Assembly: GCF_042678945.1 (NCBI RefSeq)
Contig: NZ_JBHTLM010000019.1
Location: 1-64,000, forward strand
Direction of reading: 5' to 3'
From: Fontibacillus puldeungensis
Lineage (GTDB): Bacteria; Bacillota; Bacilli; Paenibacillales; Paenibacillaceae
Length of the DNA: 64,000 nucleotides
Position 1 is the first letter of the stretch, and each line of letters begins with the position of its first letter. The notes below the pieces were generated by a model that saw nothing but the letters and a program-made list of their open reading frames with translations, was not told the DNA's origin and did no database searches. A program made the translations under genes and the position numbers. Shown here piece after piece: positions 35,958-44,058 of this stretch.

Positions 35958-36960
35958 CCTGATCACTCCCGACTTCCTTTAGTAACTCATCCGCCCCTCT
36001 TAAGATCAGCCGCCCGGCGATCTGTTCGCCTAGCGCAACTGGATCCTCCCCAGCGCCGCTTTCCTTCAAAATCGTCAGTCCATCCGCAGAACCGACCATG
36101 CCCGTAAGCGCAATGCGGCGTGAGCTTCCCTCGGTATTTCCACGATCTGCCTGGTCGCCTTTATCCTTAACATTCTCCCCGTTCAAGTCAACTAACGTCG
36201 CATAGGCTCCGATCGGAACTTGGCAGCCGCCATTCAGTACCCTGAGAAAGCGGCGCTCGGCCGCTACAGTAAGCGCGGTATCCGGATCGTTATACAAAGA
36301 CAGCAGTTGCCGTACCTCGGCATCATTCTCCCGACATTCAATGCCAAGCGCTCCCTGGCCAACGGCCGGCAAGCAGACTTCCGTAGGCAGATAAGCCGTG
36401 ATACGGTCCTCCCAACCCATTCGGTACAGCCCTGCCGCGGCCAAAATGATCGCGTCAAAGCCTTCTGTTTCCAGCTTCCGCAGCCGGGAATCGATATTGC
36501 CGCGTATAGGCTCCAAGATCAGATCCGGACGATAAGCCCGCAGCTGGCTGGAACGCCGCAGACTGCTCGTGCCGACCTTTGCTCCTTGCGGCAGTTCGTC
36601 CAGGGAAAGTCCGCTCTTAGAAATAAGTGCGTCTCTCGGATCAACTCGCCGTGGCACAGCCCCGTTAATCAAACCTTGCGGCAGCTCTGACGGCATGTCT
36701 TTCATGCTATGTACCGCTAAATCGATCTCTCCGTCCAGCATCGCTTGCTCGATTTCTTTGACGAATAACCCTTTGCCTCCGACCTTAGACAGCGTGACAT
36801 CGAGAATTCGATCCCCTTTGGTCACGATCTTGCGAATTTCGAAATCGAAAGGCAGTGAATTTGCCTGACAGATCGCTTTTAAATGGTCAATCACCTGCCC
36901 CGTTTGGGTTAGGGCCAACTGGCTTTGTCTCGTACCGACTACAATCGTACGTTTTGTCAT
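35938..36960 (-). CDS. hemC: hydroxymethylbilane synthase (porphobilinogen deaminase)
   Basis: It polymerizes four porphobilinogens into hydroxymethylbilane. Motifs: GTRQSQLALTQTGQV, VHSMKDMPSELP, GTSSLRRSSQLRAYRPDL, and LNGGCQVPIGAYA with the cysteine that holds the dipyrromethane cofactor. At 340 residues it is about 30 longer than usual. Most of the excess is a hydrophilic insertion (about residues 257-278, rich in Lys, Asp, Gly, Ser) right after the cofactor-cysteine segment. The start ATG overlaps the stop of the upstream gene (ATGA) with GGGGG before it. Confidence 0.96.
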   Translation of the reverse strand: MTKRTIVVGTRQSQLALTQTGQVIDHLKAICQANSLPFDFEIRKIVTKGDRILDVTLSKVGGKGLFVKEIEQAMLDGEIDLAVHSMKDMPSELPQGLINGAVPRRVDPRDALISKSGLSLDELPQGAKVGTSSLRRSSQLRAYRPDLILEPIRGNIDSRLRKLETEGFDAIILAAAGLYRMGWEDRITAYLPTEVCLPAVGQGALGIECRENDAEVRQLLSLYNDPDTALTVAAERRFLRVLNGGCQVPIGAYATLVDLNGENVKDKGDQADRGNTEGSSRRIALTGMVGSADGLTILKESGAGEDPVALGEQIAGRLILRGADELLKEVGSDQDDGKSR

Positions 36961-37610
36961 TCGCAATTCCCCCGATATTGATCTATCCAGGCGATAAGGG
37001 CCTCCTCGCTCCATGGCTGGAAGCTTCCTTCCCGAATTAATGTCAGAATATCCATCTCAGCCAAAAGGCGAAGCAGATGCTTCCTCTGGCTGCTCTCCGC
37101 TACACGGCTTTTAATTAAGGCCCGGGCAGCGCTCAAAAAATCAATATATCGTTCATAGTCGTCTCCAAAACGCTCTTCGATTTCTCGGCTTAGCCTTCGT
37201 GAAGCTGACGGTCCTGCTCCAGATGTGGAAACCGCAACGATCAATCCCCCACGGCGGAAAACACTCGGCGTAATAAAACTTCCACGTTCACCTTCGCTCG
37301 TATCATTTACAGGTATTCCCGTATTTTTGGCTTCACGTACAATGTCCGCATTAACTTGCTCCTGATCGGTGGCTGCAAACGCCAAGAAGGCTCCGGCAAG
37401 GTCTCCCTTACGAAACCTACGCTTCACCCATTCAATCTTGTTGTCTTCGGAGCGCTCCTGCAGCCAGGCCGTCGCACTTGGACTTATGACTACAGCCTTT
37501 GCGCCAGCCTCTAGCAATGCCTGCGTCTTGCGCTCAGCGACTGCCCCCCCGCCCACAACGACACAGCGTTGTTCCCGAAGATTCATCATAATGGGCATAT
37601 AGTGAGGCAT
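36957..37610 (-). CDS. precorrin-2 dehydrogenase / sirohydrochlorin ferrochelatase family
   Basis: A siroheme-pathway enzyme of 217 residues (Met8/SirC/CysG N-terminal type) that oxidizes precorrin-2 to sirohydrochlorin with NAD+. It has the Rossmann motif CVVVGGGAVAERKTQALLEAGA and the SirC-like FAATDQEQVNADIV, NDTSEGERGSFITPSV and STSGAGPSASRRL motifs. Whether it also inserts iron cannot be told from sequence. With the CobA half of the neighbouring fusion it supplies siroheme. The ATG is 8 nt after GAGGAG. In B. subtilis this function lies outside the hem operon. Confidence 0.92.
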   Translation of the reverse strand: MPHYMPIMMNLREQRCVVVGGGAVAERKTQALLEAGAKAVVISPSATAWLQERSEDNKIEWVKRRFRKGDLAGAFLAFAATDQEQVNADIVREAKNTGIPVNDTSEGERGSFITPSVFRRGGLIVAVSTSGAGPSASRRLSREIEERFGDDYERYIDFLSAARALIKSRVAESSQRKHLLRLLAEMDILTLIREGSFQPWSEEALIAWIDQYRGNCE

Positions 37611-37830
37611 TGCATCCACTCCTCAAGCACTTGTTATATCTGTTATTAGCATACCTTAACCTGTTACATTTTTCCATGAACCTGGCATAAGTATAAATAA
37701 AAAGCGACCAGGAACCATCCGCTTCTCATTTTCGAATTTCTCATCCAATTCGAGGAATAAAGCAGAGGGCTCTGGGCGCCCCATTCATAAAACTCACTGT
37801 CGTTTTTAACTAAAATAAAGTCTGAACAAA

Positions 37831-39228
37831 CTATACCGATGCCTGTGCCAAAGGAATCGAAGGCTCGCTTTCCTGCTGCTGAACCTGACTTTGCTGGGCT
37901 GGAAGCAATTCCAACGATGCACCGCTTTCTTTGTCAGACGGAGAATTGGTTTCCTCCAGTAAATATGGCTCCAGCGCAAAAATTTGCGTAAACATTTCAA
38001 GCGCTTCGGCCCCCTGCTTTTCCCCCGCCATTTCTTTAATTCTGTTAATCGGATCATGCATCATTTGATTCAAGATGCTCTTCGTCAACCGGCTGATGAC
38101 TTTCCGCTGACGCTCGTCAAGCTCAGGCAGTTTGTTAAAGAGGCTATCCAGCGTGTTTTCATGAATAGACGACGCCTTTTCCTGCAGTGCGCGGATAACC
38201 GGCTTGACGCCCAGTGTCTGCAGCCAGTTTGCGAACTCTTCCTTTTCTTCCTCAATCATCGATTCGATTTTTGTCGCCTCGGAGCGGCGCATCTCTATAT
38301 TGCTCTCTACGATGCCTTCCAGATCGTCGATATCATATAGAAATACATTCGAAAGTTCACCGATTGAAGGCTCTATGTCCCTCGGCACCGCGATATCAAT
38401 CATAAACAAAGGGCGGTTTGGACGCTGCTGCATGCTGCGGGCGACCTGAGCGGAAGTTATGACATACCCTTCAGCTCCAGTGGAGCTGATCAGAATATCA
38501 ACCCCCTCCAGCCTTTGCATCGCTTCCTGCATCGTGCATGGAGTTCCTGAAAATTTGGAAGCCAGTTCCTGAGCGCGGGCAAACGTTCGGTTCGCTACCA
38601 ACACTTCTTCGGCACCGTTGCCGCTCAAGTGCTTCGCGGTCAGTTCGCTCATTTTCCCAGCCCCAAGGATAAGCACCCGTTTCCCTTTGAAGCTGCCAAA
38701 AATTCGCTTGCCCAGCTCTACCGCCGCATAGCTTATCGAAACGGCGCTCTCACCGATGGCTGTTTCCGAATGTGCCCGCTTTCCAAGCGTTACCGCCTGC
38801 TTAAACAGTCTGTTAAACCAGGTCCCGGTGCCTTTCTCCCTTTGAGCCAACAAAAAAGCACCCCGAACCTGTCCAAGAATTTGGGTCTCGCCCAGCACCA
38901 TGGAGTCGAGCCCGCAGGCGACCCGAAATAAATGGTGAATCGCCTGATCATCTTCATACATATATAAATGGCGGGTAAATTCTTCTCGCGGAACCCCAAA
39001 CCAGCGCTCCATAAAGCTGCGAATAAAATAGCCGCACATGTGCAAACGATCAACGACAACGTAGATTTCCGTACGATTGCAGGTTGCAATTATAACACCT
39101 TCCAATACACTTTTGGTGCGCAAGAGTTCCTGCATCGCTTGCGGCATATCTTTATCCGCGAAAGAAAACCTTTCTCGGACTTCAACAGGTGCCGTCCGAT
39201 AATTCAACCCGACCACGACAATGTGCAT
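37831..39228 (-). CDS. hemA: glutamyl-tRNA reductase
   Basis: It reduces glutamyl-tRNA to glutamate-1-semialdehyde, the committed and usually regulated step of tetrapyrrole synthesis. The catalytic cysteine lies in IIATCNRTEIY; VACGLDSMVLGETQILGQVR binds the tRNA-glutamate; the NADPH domain has VLILGAGKMSELTAKHL. A helical dimerization domain follows, then a Gln/Ser-rich tail. 465 residues is slightly long. The ATG follows AGGTGA by 7 nt. First gene of the hem operon; the expected hemX/ccsA is absent just downstream. Confidence 0.96.
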   Translation of the reverse strand: MHIVVVGLNYRTAPVEVRERFSFADKDMPQAMQELLRTKSVLEGVIIATCNRTEIYVVVDRLHMCGYFIRSFMERWFGVPREEFTRHLYMYEDDQAIHHLFRVACGLDSMVLGETQILGQVRGAFLLAQREKGTGTWFNRLFKQAVTLGKRAHSETAIGESAVSISYAAVELGKRIFGSFKGKRVLILGAGKMSELTAKHLSGNGAEEVLVANRTFARAQELASKFSGTPCTMQEAMQRLEGVDILISSTGAEGYVITSAQVARSMQQRPNRPLFMIDIAVPRDIEPSIGELSNVFLYDIDDLEGIVESNIEMRRSEATKIESMIEEEKEEFANWLQTLGVKPVIRALQEKASSIHENTLDSLFNKLPELDERQRKVISRLTKSILNQMMHDPINRIKEMAGEKQGAEALEMFTQIFALEPYLLEETNSPSDKESGASLELLPAQQSQVQQQESEPSIPLAQASV

Positions 39229-39287
39229 TGCAAGTTCACCTGCCTCGATTAGGATCACAAAACATAAAACGCAAACAAACTGTGTTA

Positions 39288-39330
39288 ATTATATCACAGA
39301 GAATGTCCATTTCTCGGCCGTTTGAATGAG
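39288..39330 (-). promoter_or_regulatory. hemA promoter (extended -10)
   Basis: On the minus strand TGATATAAT (TATAAT at 39293-39288) forms an extended -10 element without a good -35. It leaves a leader of about 55 nt before hemA. Confidence 0.45.
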
Positions 39331-39357
39331 CATTTTATGAATTATTTATGAATCATA

Positions 39358-39415
39358 CAATAAAAAACAAATAACCATGGAATAGTTCCATGGTTATTTG
39401 TTTTTTCCATATTTT
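39358..39415 (-). terminator. terminator after speD/speH
   Basis: AAAAAACAAATAACCATGGAA-(TAG)-TTCCATGGTTATTTG with T tracts at both ends, so it could work in either direction. On the minus strand it ends the S-adenosylmethionine decarboxylase transcript. Confidence 0.88.
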
Positions 39416-39440
39416 CTAAATCTATAACGACGAATGTCTT

Positions 39441-39839
39441 CTAAACAAGCTCAGCGTGTTTATTCTCAGGTTCAACAACTTCCAATTCACCCAACCCGCG
39501 AATCAGCTTCTTAGCATATGTCTTTTCCGGTTTTAAAACGGACACCAGGTAATCAATGGCCAACTGCGGATCAACCATTTCCCCGCAAGTGTAGCAATCA
39601 ATAGCTGCAAACCCTCTCTCAGGATACGTATGAATCGAGAGATGGCTCTCCGACAACATCATAAGAACTGTAGCTCCTTGTGGTTCGAACTGCTTGGATT
39701 GTACGGACAACACCGTAGCTCCGCAAGCTTCGGCGGCTTCAACCAGATGAGCTTCGAGCAGCTCCGCGTTGTTCAGTACTTCAAAGTCGACGCCCCAAGT
39801 ATCAACAGCAACGTGTCTTCCGAAAGTTGAATATTCCAT
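39441..39839 (-). CDS. speH: S-adenosylmethionine decarboxylase proenzyme (class 1B)
   Basis: A pyruvoyl enzyme that makes decarboxylated SAM, the aminopropyl donor for spermidine. The proenzyme (132 residues) cleaves itself between Glu64 and Ser65 in MLSESHLSIHTYPERG; Ser65 becomes the pyruvoyl group. The catalytic Cys is in IDCYTCG. This short prokaryotic class is called speD in Bacillus and speH elsewhere. No spermidine synthase gene is nearby. It stands alone between two terminators with a possibly structured leader. Confidence 0.95.
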   Translation of the reverse strand: MEYSTFGRHVAVDTWGVDFEVLNNAELLEAHLVEAAEACGATVLSVQSKQFEPQGATVLMMLSESHLSIHTYPERGFAAIDCYTCGEMVDPQLAIDYLVSVLKPEKTYAKKLIRGLGELEVVEPENKHAELV

Positions 39840-40061
39840 CTTCCGGTTCCCCCTTCCTAGGAATAAAATGTTTGAAAAAATTTCATCCGCTAGGACCTAC
39901 GTCATTCACTTCCCGAGGGAAAAATCTCTCGCAACATCTCCATGTCCTGAGTGAATCCTGGTTCCTATATTCTTTTCAACGAGATTAAAAATAACATCTA
40001 TCAGAGACAAATGCAACATTTTTTTTAGTCGCATTTTTGCCCTCTAATCCCGCTGATTTCC
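39840..40061 (-). promoter_or_regulatory. promoter and structured leader of speD/speH
   Basis: A candidate promoter reads TTGCAT (40016-40011), 17-nt spacer, TATTTT (39993-39988). The resulting leader of about 140 nt has two interleaved inverted repeats: ATTCACT (39956-39950) with AGTGAAT (39910-39904), and AGGAC (39948-39944) with GTCCT (39896-39892), plus a small hairpin between (39931-39914). This order would allow a pseudoknot or alternative folds. I do not recognise it as a named riboswitch. GGGGGAA precedes the start codon. Confidence 0.45.
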
Positions 40062-40092
40062 TGAAAAAAGCTACCCACTTAATGGGTAGCTT
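40062..40092 (-). terminator. terminator after the 195-residue gene
   Basis: Minus strand GAAGCTACCCA-TTAAG-TGGGTAGCTTTTTTC, a clear intrinsic terminator. Confidence 0.87.
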
Positions 40093-40160
40093 CTCTAAGT
40101 ACATTATGTCAATATAAGGGCTTTGGTGACTCCAAGTCGGAGTGAGGGATAGAAGAAATT

Positions 40161-40748
40161 TTAAGCCTCCAGAACAAACAATCTGCGCGAACAGTTTCGC
40201 AGTTCATCGTCAATCCGCTCTACTTCCTTAGCATCCTGTACCACAAATCGTTCATCAAGCAAGCAATTGATGGACTTGTGAATACGAGCAATTTCCATTT
40301 CTACATCGTTGCTCCGATAAATTCGCTGCAATTCTTTAACGGTATCCTTGAGCTCGAAGACCAGCTTGTAGGAATCGCGGGAGTATTCCACGATTTTTTG
40401 AACCCGACCTTCCTGATAATAATACATCATCATGAATCCGTTATAAATTCTTGTAACCATACCGGAACCTTTAAAAGCCGCAAACAACAAACGCATAACA
40501 TTCGTTAAATGTGGTTTTTCTAAGCGGAAAGACAATTCACAGACATAATATCCGTCCTTACGGTCAAAAGGCAGATGCACTTCCTCACCGCCGTCATCCT
40601 CCAGCACCACCTCTTGTCCGCCGTTCTCGAGCACCTTGACACGTTGACGCACATGAGGATCATACACTTTGTGAACAAACTGCGACATCTGAACTTCCGA
40701 CAAACGCAAACTGGCGTTAACATACTCTGTGGCTAACCGCTGAGCCAT
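40161..40748 (-). CDS. uncharacterized conserved-looking protein
   Basis: I do not recognise this 195-residue protein. It has no signal peptide, membrane span or Cys-metal motif. The first half is predicted mixed alpha/beta, with an acidic patch (VLEDDGGEE) in a possible beta hairpin. The middle has the aromatic, Met-rich run GFMMMYYYQEGRVQKIVEY, and the C-terminal 80 residues are strongly helical, with alternating charge and heptad-like Leu/Ile, so a coiled coil or helical bundle is likely. The ATG follows GAGGAG, and codon use matches the neighbours, so it is a real gene. In B. subtilis this slot between engB and hemA holds ysxD, a membrane protein with no visible similarity. Confidence 0.8.
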   Translation of the reverse strand: MAQRLATEYVNASLRLSEVQMSQFVHKVYDPHVRQRVKVLENGGQEVVLEDDGGEEVHLPFDRKDGYYVCELSFRLEKPHLTNVMRLLFAAFKGSGMVTRIYNGFMMMYYYQEGRVQKIVEYSRDSYKLVFELKDTVKELQRIYRSNDVEMEIARIHKSINCLLDERFVVQDAKEVERIDDELRNCSRRLFVLEA

Positions 40749-40945
40749 AAAAATCTCCTCAATTCTTATAACAATCCTTTAAAATAATTATACACTACGA
40801 TTCAAAATCTTCGCTCAACGGCCAACGCGTGAAATTCTGCCATTTTCCAGAAAAAATCGGATTAAGACGTTTTTATCTGTAAAAATCGCGCTGCATGCTC
40901 ACTTTCCTGCCGGAACTCCTTTAAATCCCTTCTGTATACGGCGAT

Positions 40946-41575
40946 TTATTGCCCATTTTCCTCTTCAGGAGCAGTCGTGTCCAAGCTCCCCAGCTGAGCT
41001 GTGCTTTCGATATATTCCCAAAGCTCATCCTTACCAATACCTTCCTCCGCCGAGAACATAATGAACTTGTCCCCTGCCCGCATAACTAGAGCATCCCTAA
41101 TGATTTTCATATGCTTTTGCCACCGTGATTTCGGGACTTTATCGGCTTTGGTAGCGACCACACAAACCGGAAGATCATATGCCTTAAGCCAGTCGTACAT
41201 GAGCTCATCGTCTTTGGAAGGCGGATGCCGGAGATCGATAATGAGCAGCACCAGTTTAAGCGGTTCGCGCTCCATCAAGTACTTCTCTATCATTTTGCCC
41301 CAAACTTCCCGCTGGGATTTCGAGACTTTGGCATATCCGTAACCCGGAACGTCAACAAAATACAATGAATCGTTGATACGGTAATAATTCAAATGCTGCG
41401 TTTTTCCCGGAGTAGAGCTGGTACGCGCCAAATTTTTACGATTAATCATACGATTGATTAGCGACGATTTACCGACATTGGAACGCCCTGCCAGAGCAAT
41501 CTCCGGCAAGGCGTCCTCAGGATATTGGTTCGGACCTACGGCACTAATCACAAATTCTGCTTTTGTAACTTTCAT
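40946..41575 (-). CDS. engB: ribosome biogenesis GTPase EngB (YsxC/YihA)
   Basis: An essential GTPase for 50S subunit maturation. G motifs: G1 GRSNVGKSSLIN, G2/G3 region TPGKTQHLNYY and DVPGYGYAK, G4 ATKADK. 209 residues. It lies 14 nt after lonA, the order found in B. subtilis. Confidence 0.97.
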   Translation of the reverse strand: MKVTKAEFVISAVGPNQYPEDALPEIALAGRSNVGKSSLINRMINRKNLARTSSTPGKTQHLNYYRINDSLYFVDVPGYGYAKVSKSQREVWGKMIEKYLMEREPLKLVLLIIDLRHPPSKDDELMYDWLKAYDLPVCVVATKADKVPKSRWQKHMKIIRDALVMRAGDKFIMFSAEEGIGKDELWEYIESTAQLGSLDTTAPEEENGQ

Positions 41576-41589
41576 AGATTCAATCCTCT

Positions 41590-43929
41590 CTAATGCACTC
41601 CCGGATGTTCCACCAGAGCATGCTCCAGCACCTGATCCATGTGGGATACCGGTACAAAAACAACTTCTTCCTTCACGCTATCAGGAATGTCGCGCAGGTC
41701 GCGTTCGTTGTCCTTAGGAAGCAGTATTTTCCGGTAGCCAGCCCGGTGGGCTGCTAACGATTTCTCCTTCAGTCCGCCGATCGGAAGAACCCGGCCCCGC
41801 AGCGTTATTTCTCCGGTCATAGCTACGTCCTTAGCGACATGGCAATTCGTTAAAGCGGAGATCAGAGCGGTAGCAATCGTAATCCCTGCCGACGGCCCGT
41901 CTTTTGGAATCGCACCCTCGGGAATGTGTATATGAATGTCATTTTTCTCATGGAAGTCCTGGGGAATACCGAGTTCAACCGCTTTGGAACGGGTATAGCT
42001 GAATGCAGCCTGCGCCGACTCCTTCATCACGTCTCCAAGCTTACCGGTCAAGGTCAGCTTACCGGACCCCGGCACAACCGTCACTTCGATAACAAGCGTT
42101 TCTCCGCCCACTTCCGTCCAGGCAAGCCCGGTCACGGCTCCAATTTGATCTTCCATCTCAACAAGACCATACCGGTATTTCGGAATACCTAAATAATCTT
42201 TAAGCTCCTCCGGCGTAATCGTAATCTGATCCTTGTTCTCGGAAACAATTTTCTTGGCGGCTTTCCGGCATAGAGCAGCCACCTGCTGCTCCAAATTCCG
42301 GACACCGGATTCGCGGGTATATTCCCGAATCGTTTGCAGCAAGCTGTCTTCTTCAACCTGAAGCTGCTCCGGCTCTAGGCCATGCTCGCGCTTCTGCTTC
42401 GGCAGTAGATAGCGGCTCGCAATCTGCAGCTTCTCCAGCTCCGTATAGCCGGGGATATACAGCATTTCCATCCGGTCAAGCAGCGGTCGTGGAATGTTGT
42501 GGACCGCATTTGCCGTCGTAATAAACATAACGTTAGATAAATCAAACGGAACCTCTATAAAATGATCGCTAAATGTATTGTTTTGTTCTGGATCCAGCAC
42601 TTCCAGCAGTGCGGAGGATGGGTCACCCCGAAAATCGGAGGCCATCTTATCGATTTCATCCAGTAGAAAAACCGGATTCAAGGTTCCCGCCGTTTTCATT
42701 CCTTGGATGATCCGTCCCGGCATCGCGCCGACATAGGTTCTCCGGTGACCGCGGATTTCCGCTTCATCCCGAACACCGCCGAGGGACATGCGGACGAATT
42801 CTCTGCCTAAAGAGCGGGCGATTGACCGGGCCAAGGAGGTTTTCCCTACTCCGGGCGGTCCAACTAGGCACAGGATCGGCCCTTTTAGTTTTTTGACCAG
42901 CTTCTGCACCGCTAAATATTCCAGAACCCGTTCCTTCGGCTTTTCCAGACCGAAATGATCTTCATTCAGCACTTGCTCCGCTTTGGTCAAATCCAGATCG
43001 TCTTCGGTTTTCTCATTCCAAGGCAAGCTCAGCAGCCAATCGACATAGTTGCGAATGACGCCGCCTTCGGCGGAGCTGGCCGGCATTTTCTCCAGACGGT
43101 CGATTTCCTTCTCGACCTTCTCGCGAACCTTTTCCGGAAGGCCCTTCTCCTCAAGTTGAGCTCTTAGCTCCTCAACCTCCCCGGCTCGGCCTTCTTTCTC
43201 ACCAAGCTCTTTCTGAATCGCCTTCATTTGCTCACGCAGATAATATTCCTTCTGCGTCTTTTCCATTTGCTTCTTTACACGCTGACTAATTTTACGCTCC
43301 AGTTCCAGCACTTCGCGTTCATTGTTTAAAATATCCAGCAGCTTCTCTAGCCGCTTACGTACATCGATCGTCTCCAAAATCTCCTGTTTGTCTTTGATCT
43401 TTAGCGACAAATGGCTGGTGATGACATCGGCCAGGCGTCCTGCCTCCTCGATGTCCGATACGGCAGCCAGCGTCTCCGGGGTCACCTTTTTGGATAAATT
43501 GATATAATGCTCAAATTGCGTTAACACTGTGCGCATCAAAGCATCCACCTCCGGATCGAGAGTTTCTTCCTCCGGACGTTCCTTAGCTATGACCTCGTAA
43601 TATTCTTCTGTATCTAAATATTCAATAATCTCGGCACGCTCCATGCCTTCCACAAGGACACGAATCGTGCCGTTCGGCAGCTTCAGCATCTGACGAACCT
43701 TCGCAACAGTACCGATGCGAAATATATCTTCCTGGGTTGGTTCTTCTATGTTCACTTCAGATTGAGAACAGAGGAGAATCAGGTTGTCTTCGACCATCGC
43801 CTTTTCCAAAGCTTTAACGGATTTTTCCCGCCCCACGTCCAAGTGCAATACCATGCTCGGATAGACGAGAAGGCCCCGCAAAGGGAGTAAAGGAAAACGC
43901 CGACCTTTTGATTTATGGGGTCCCATCAC
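41590..43929 (-). CDS. lonA: ATP-dependent protease LonA
   Basis: A cytoplasmic AAA+ serine protease of 779 residues that degrades misfolded and regulatory proteins. N-terminal substrate domain (about 12-210), helical region, AAA module with Walker A GPPGVGKTS and Walker B FLLDEIDK, then the protease domain with the catalytic Ser in PKDGPSAGI and Lys about 43 residues later. The start may be this GTG or the ATG directly after it; both fit GGAGG upstream. No CtsR or CIRCE operator is evident. It follows lonB by about 130 nt. Confidence 0.97.
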   Translation of the reverse strand: MMGPHKSKGRRFPLLPLRGLLVYPSMVLHLDVGREKSVKALEKAMVEDNLILLCSQSEVNIEEPTQEDIFRIGTVAKVRQMLKLPNGTIRVLVEGMERAEIIEYLDTEEYYEVIAKERPEEETLDPEVDALMRTVLTQFEHYINLSKKVTPETLAAVSDIEEAGRLADVITSHLSLKIKDKQEILETIDVRKRLEKLLDILNNEREVLELERKISQRVKKQMEKTQKEYYLREQMKAIQKELGEKEGRAGEVEELRAQLEEKGLPEKVREKVEKEIDRLEKMPASSAEGGVIRNYVDWLLSLPWNEKTEDDLDLTKAEQVLNEDHFGLEKPKERVLEYLAVQKLVKKLKGPILCLVGPPGVGKTSLARSIARSLGREFVRMSLGGVRDEAEIRGHRRTYVGAMPGRIIQGMKTAGTLNPVFLLDEIDKMASDFRGDPSSALLEVLDPEQNNTFSDHFIEVPFDLSNVMFITTANAVHNIPRPLLDRMEMLYIPGYTELEKLQIASRYLLPKQKREHGLEPEQLQVEEDSLLQTIREYTRESGVRNLEQQVAALCRKAAKKIVSENKDQITITPEELKDYLGIPKYRYGLVEMEDQIGAVTGLAWTEVGGETLVIEVTVVPGSGKLTLTGKLGDVMKESAQAAFSYTRSKAVELGIPQDFHEKNDIHIHIPEGAIPKDGPSAGITIATALISALTNCHVAKDVAMTGEITLRGRVLPIGGLKEKSLAAHRAGYRKILLPKDNERDLRDIPDSVKEEVVFVPVSHMDQVLEHALVEHPGVH

Positions 43930-44058
43930 TCATGCACCTCCAAACGTTCTCGTAGATATCATTGCTATTTTAGCAAATGTTACATAAAAACACCAACGAG
44001 GAGCGGCCGCCTAAGACAGTCGCCCCCCGGAATACCAAATCGTCTCTGCAACCGGCCC

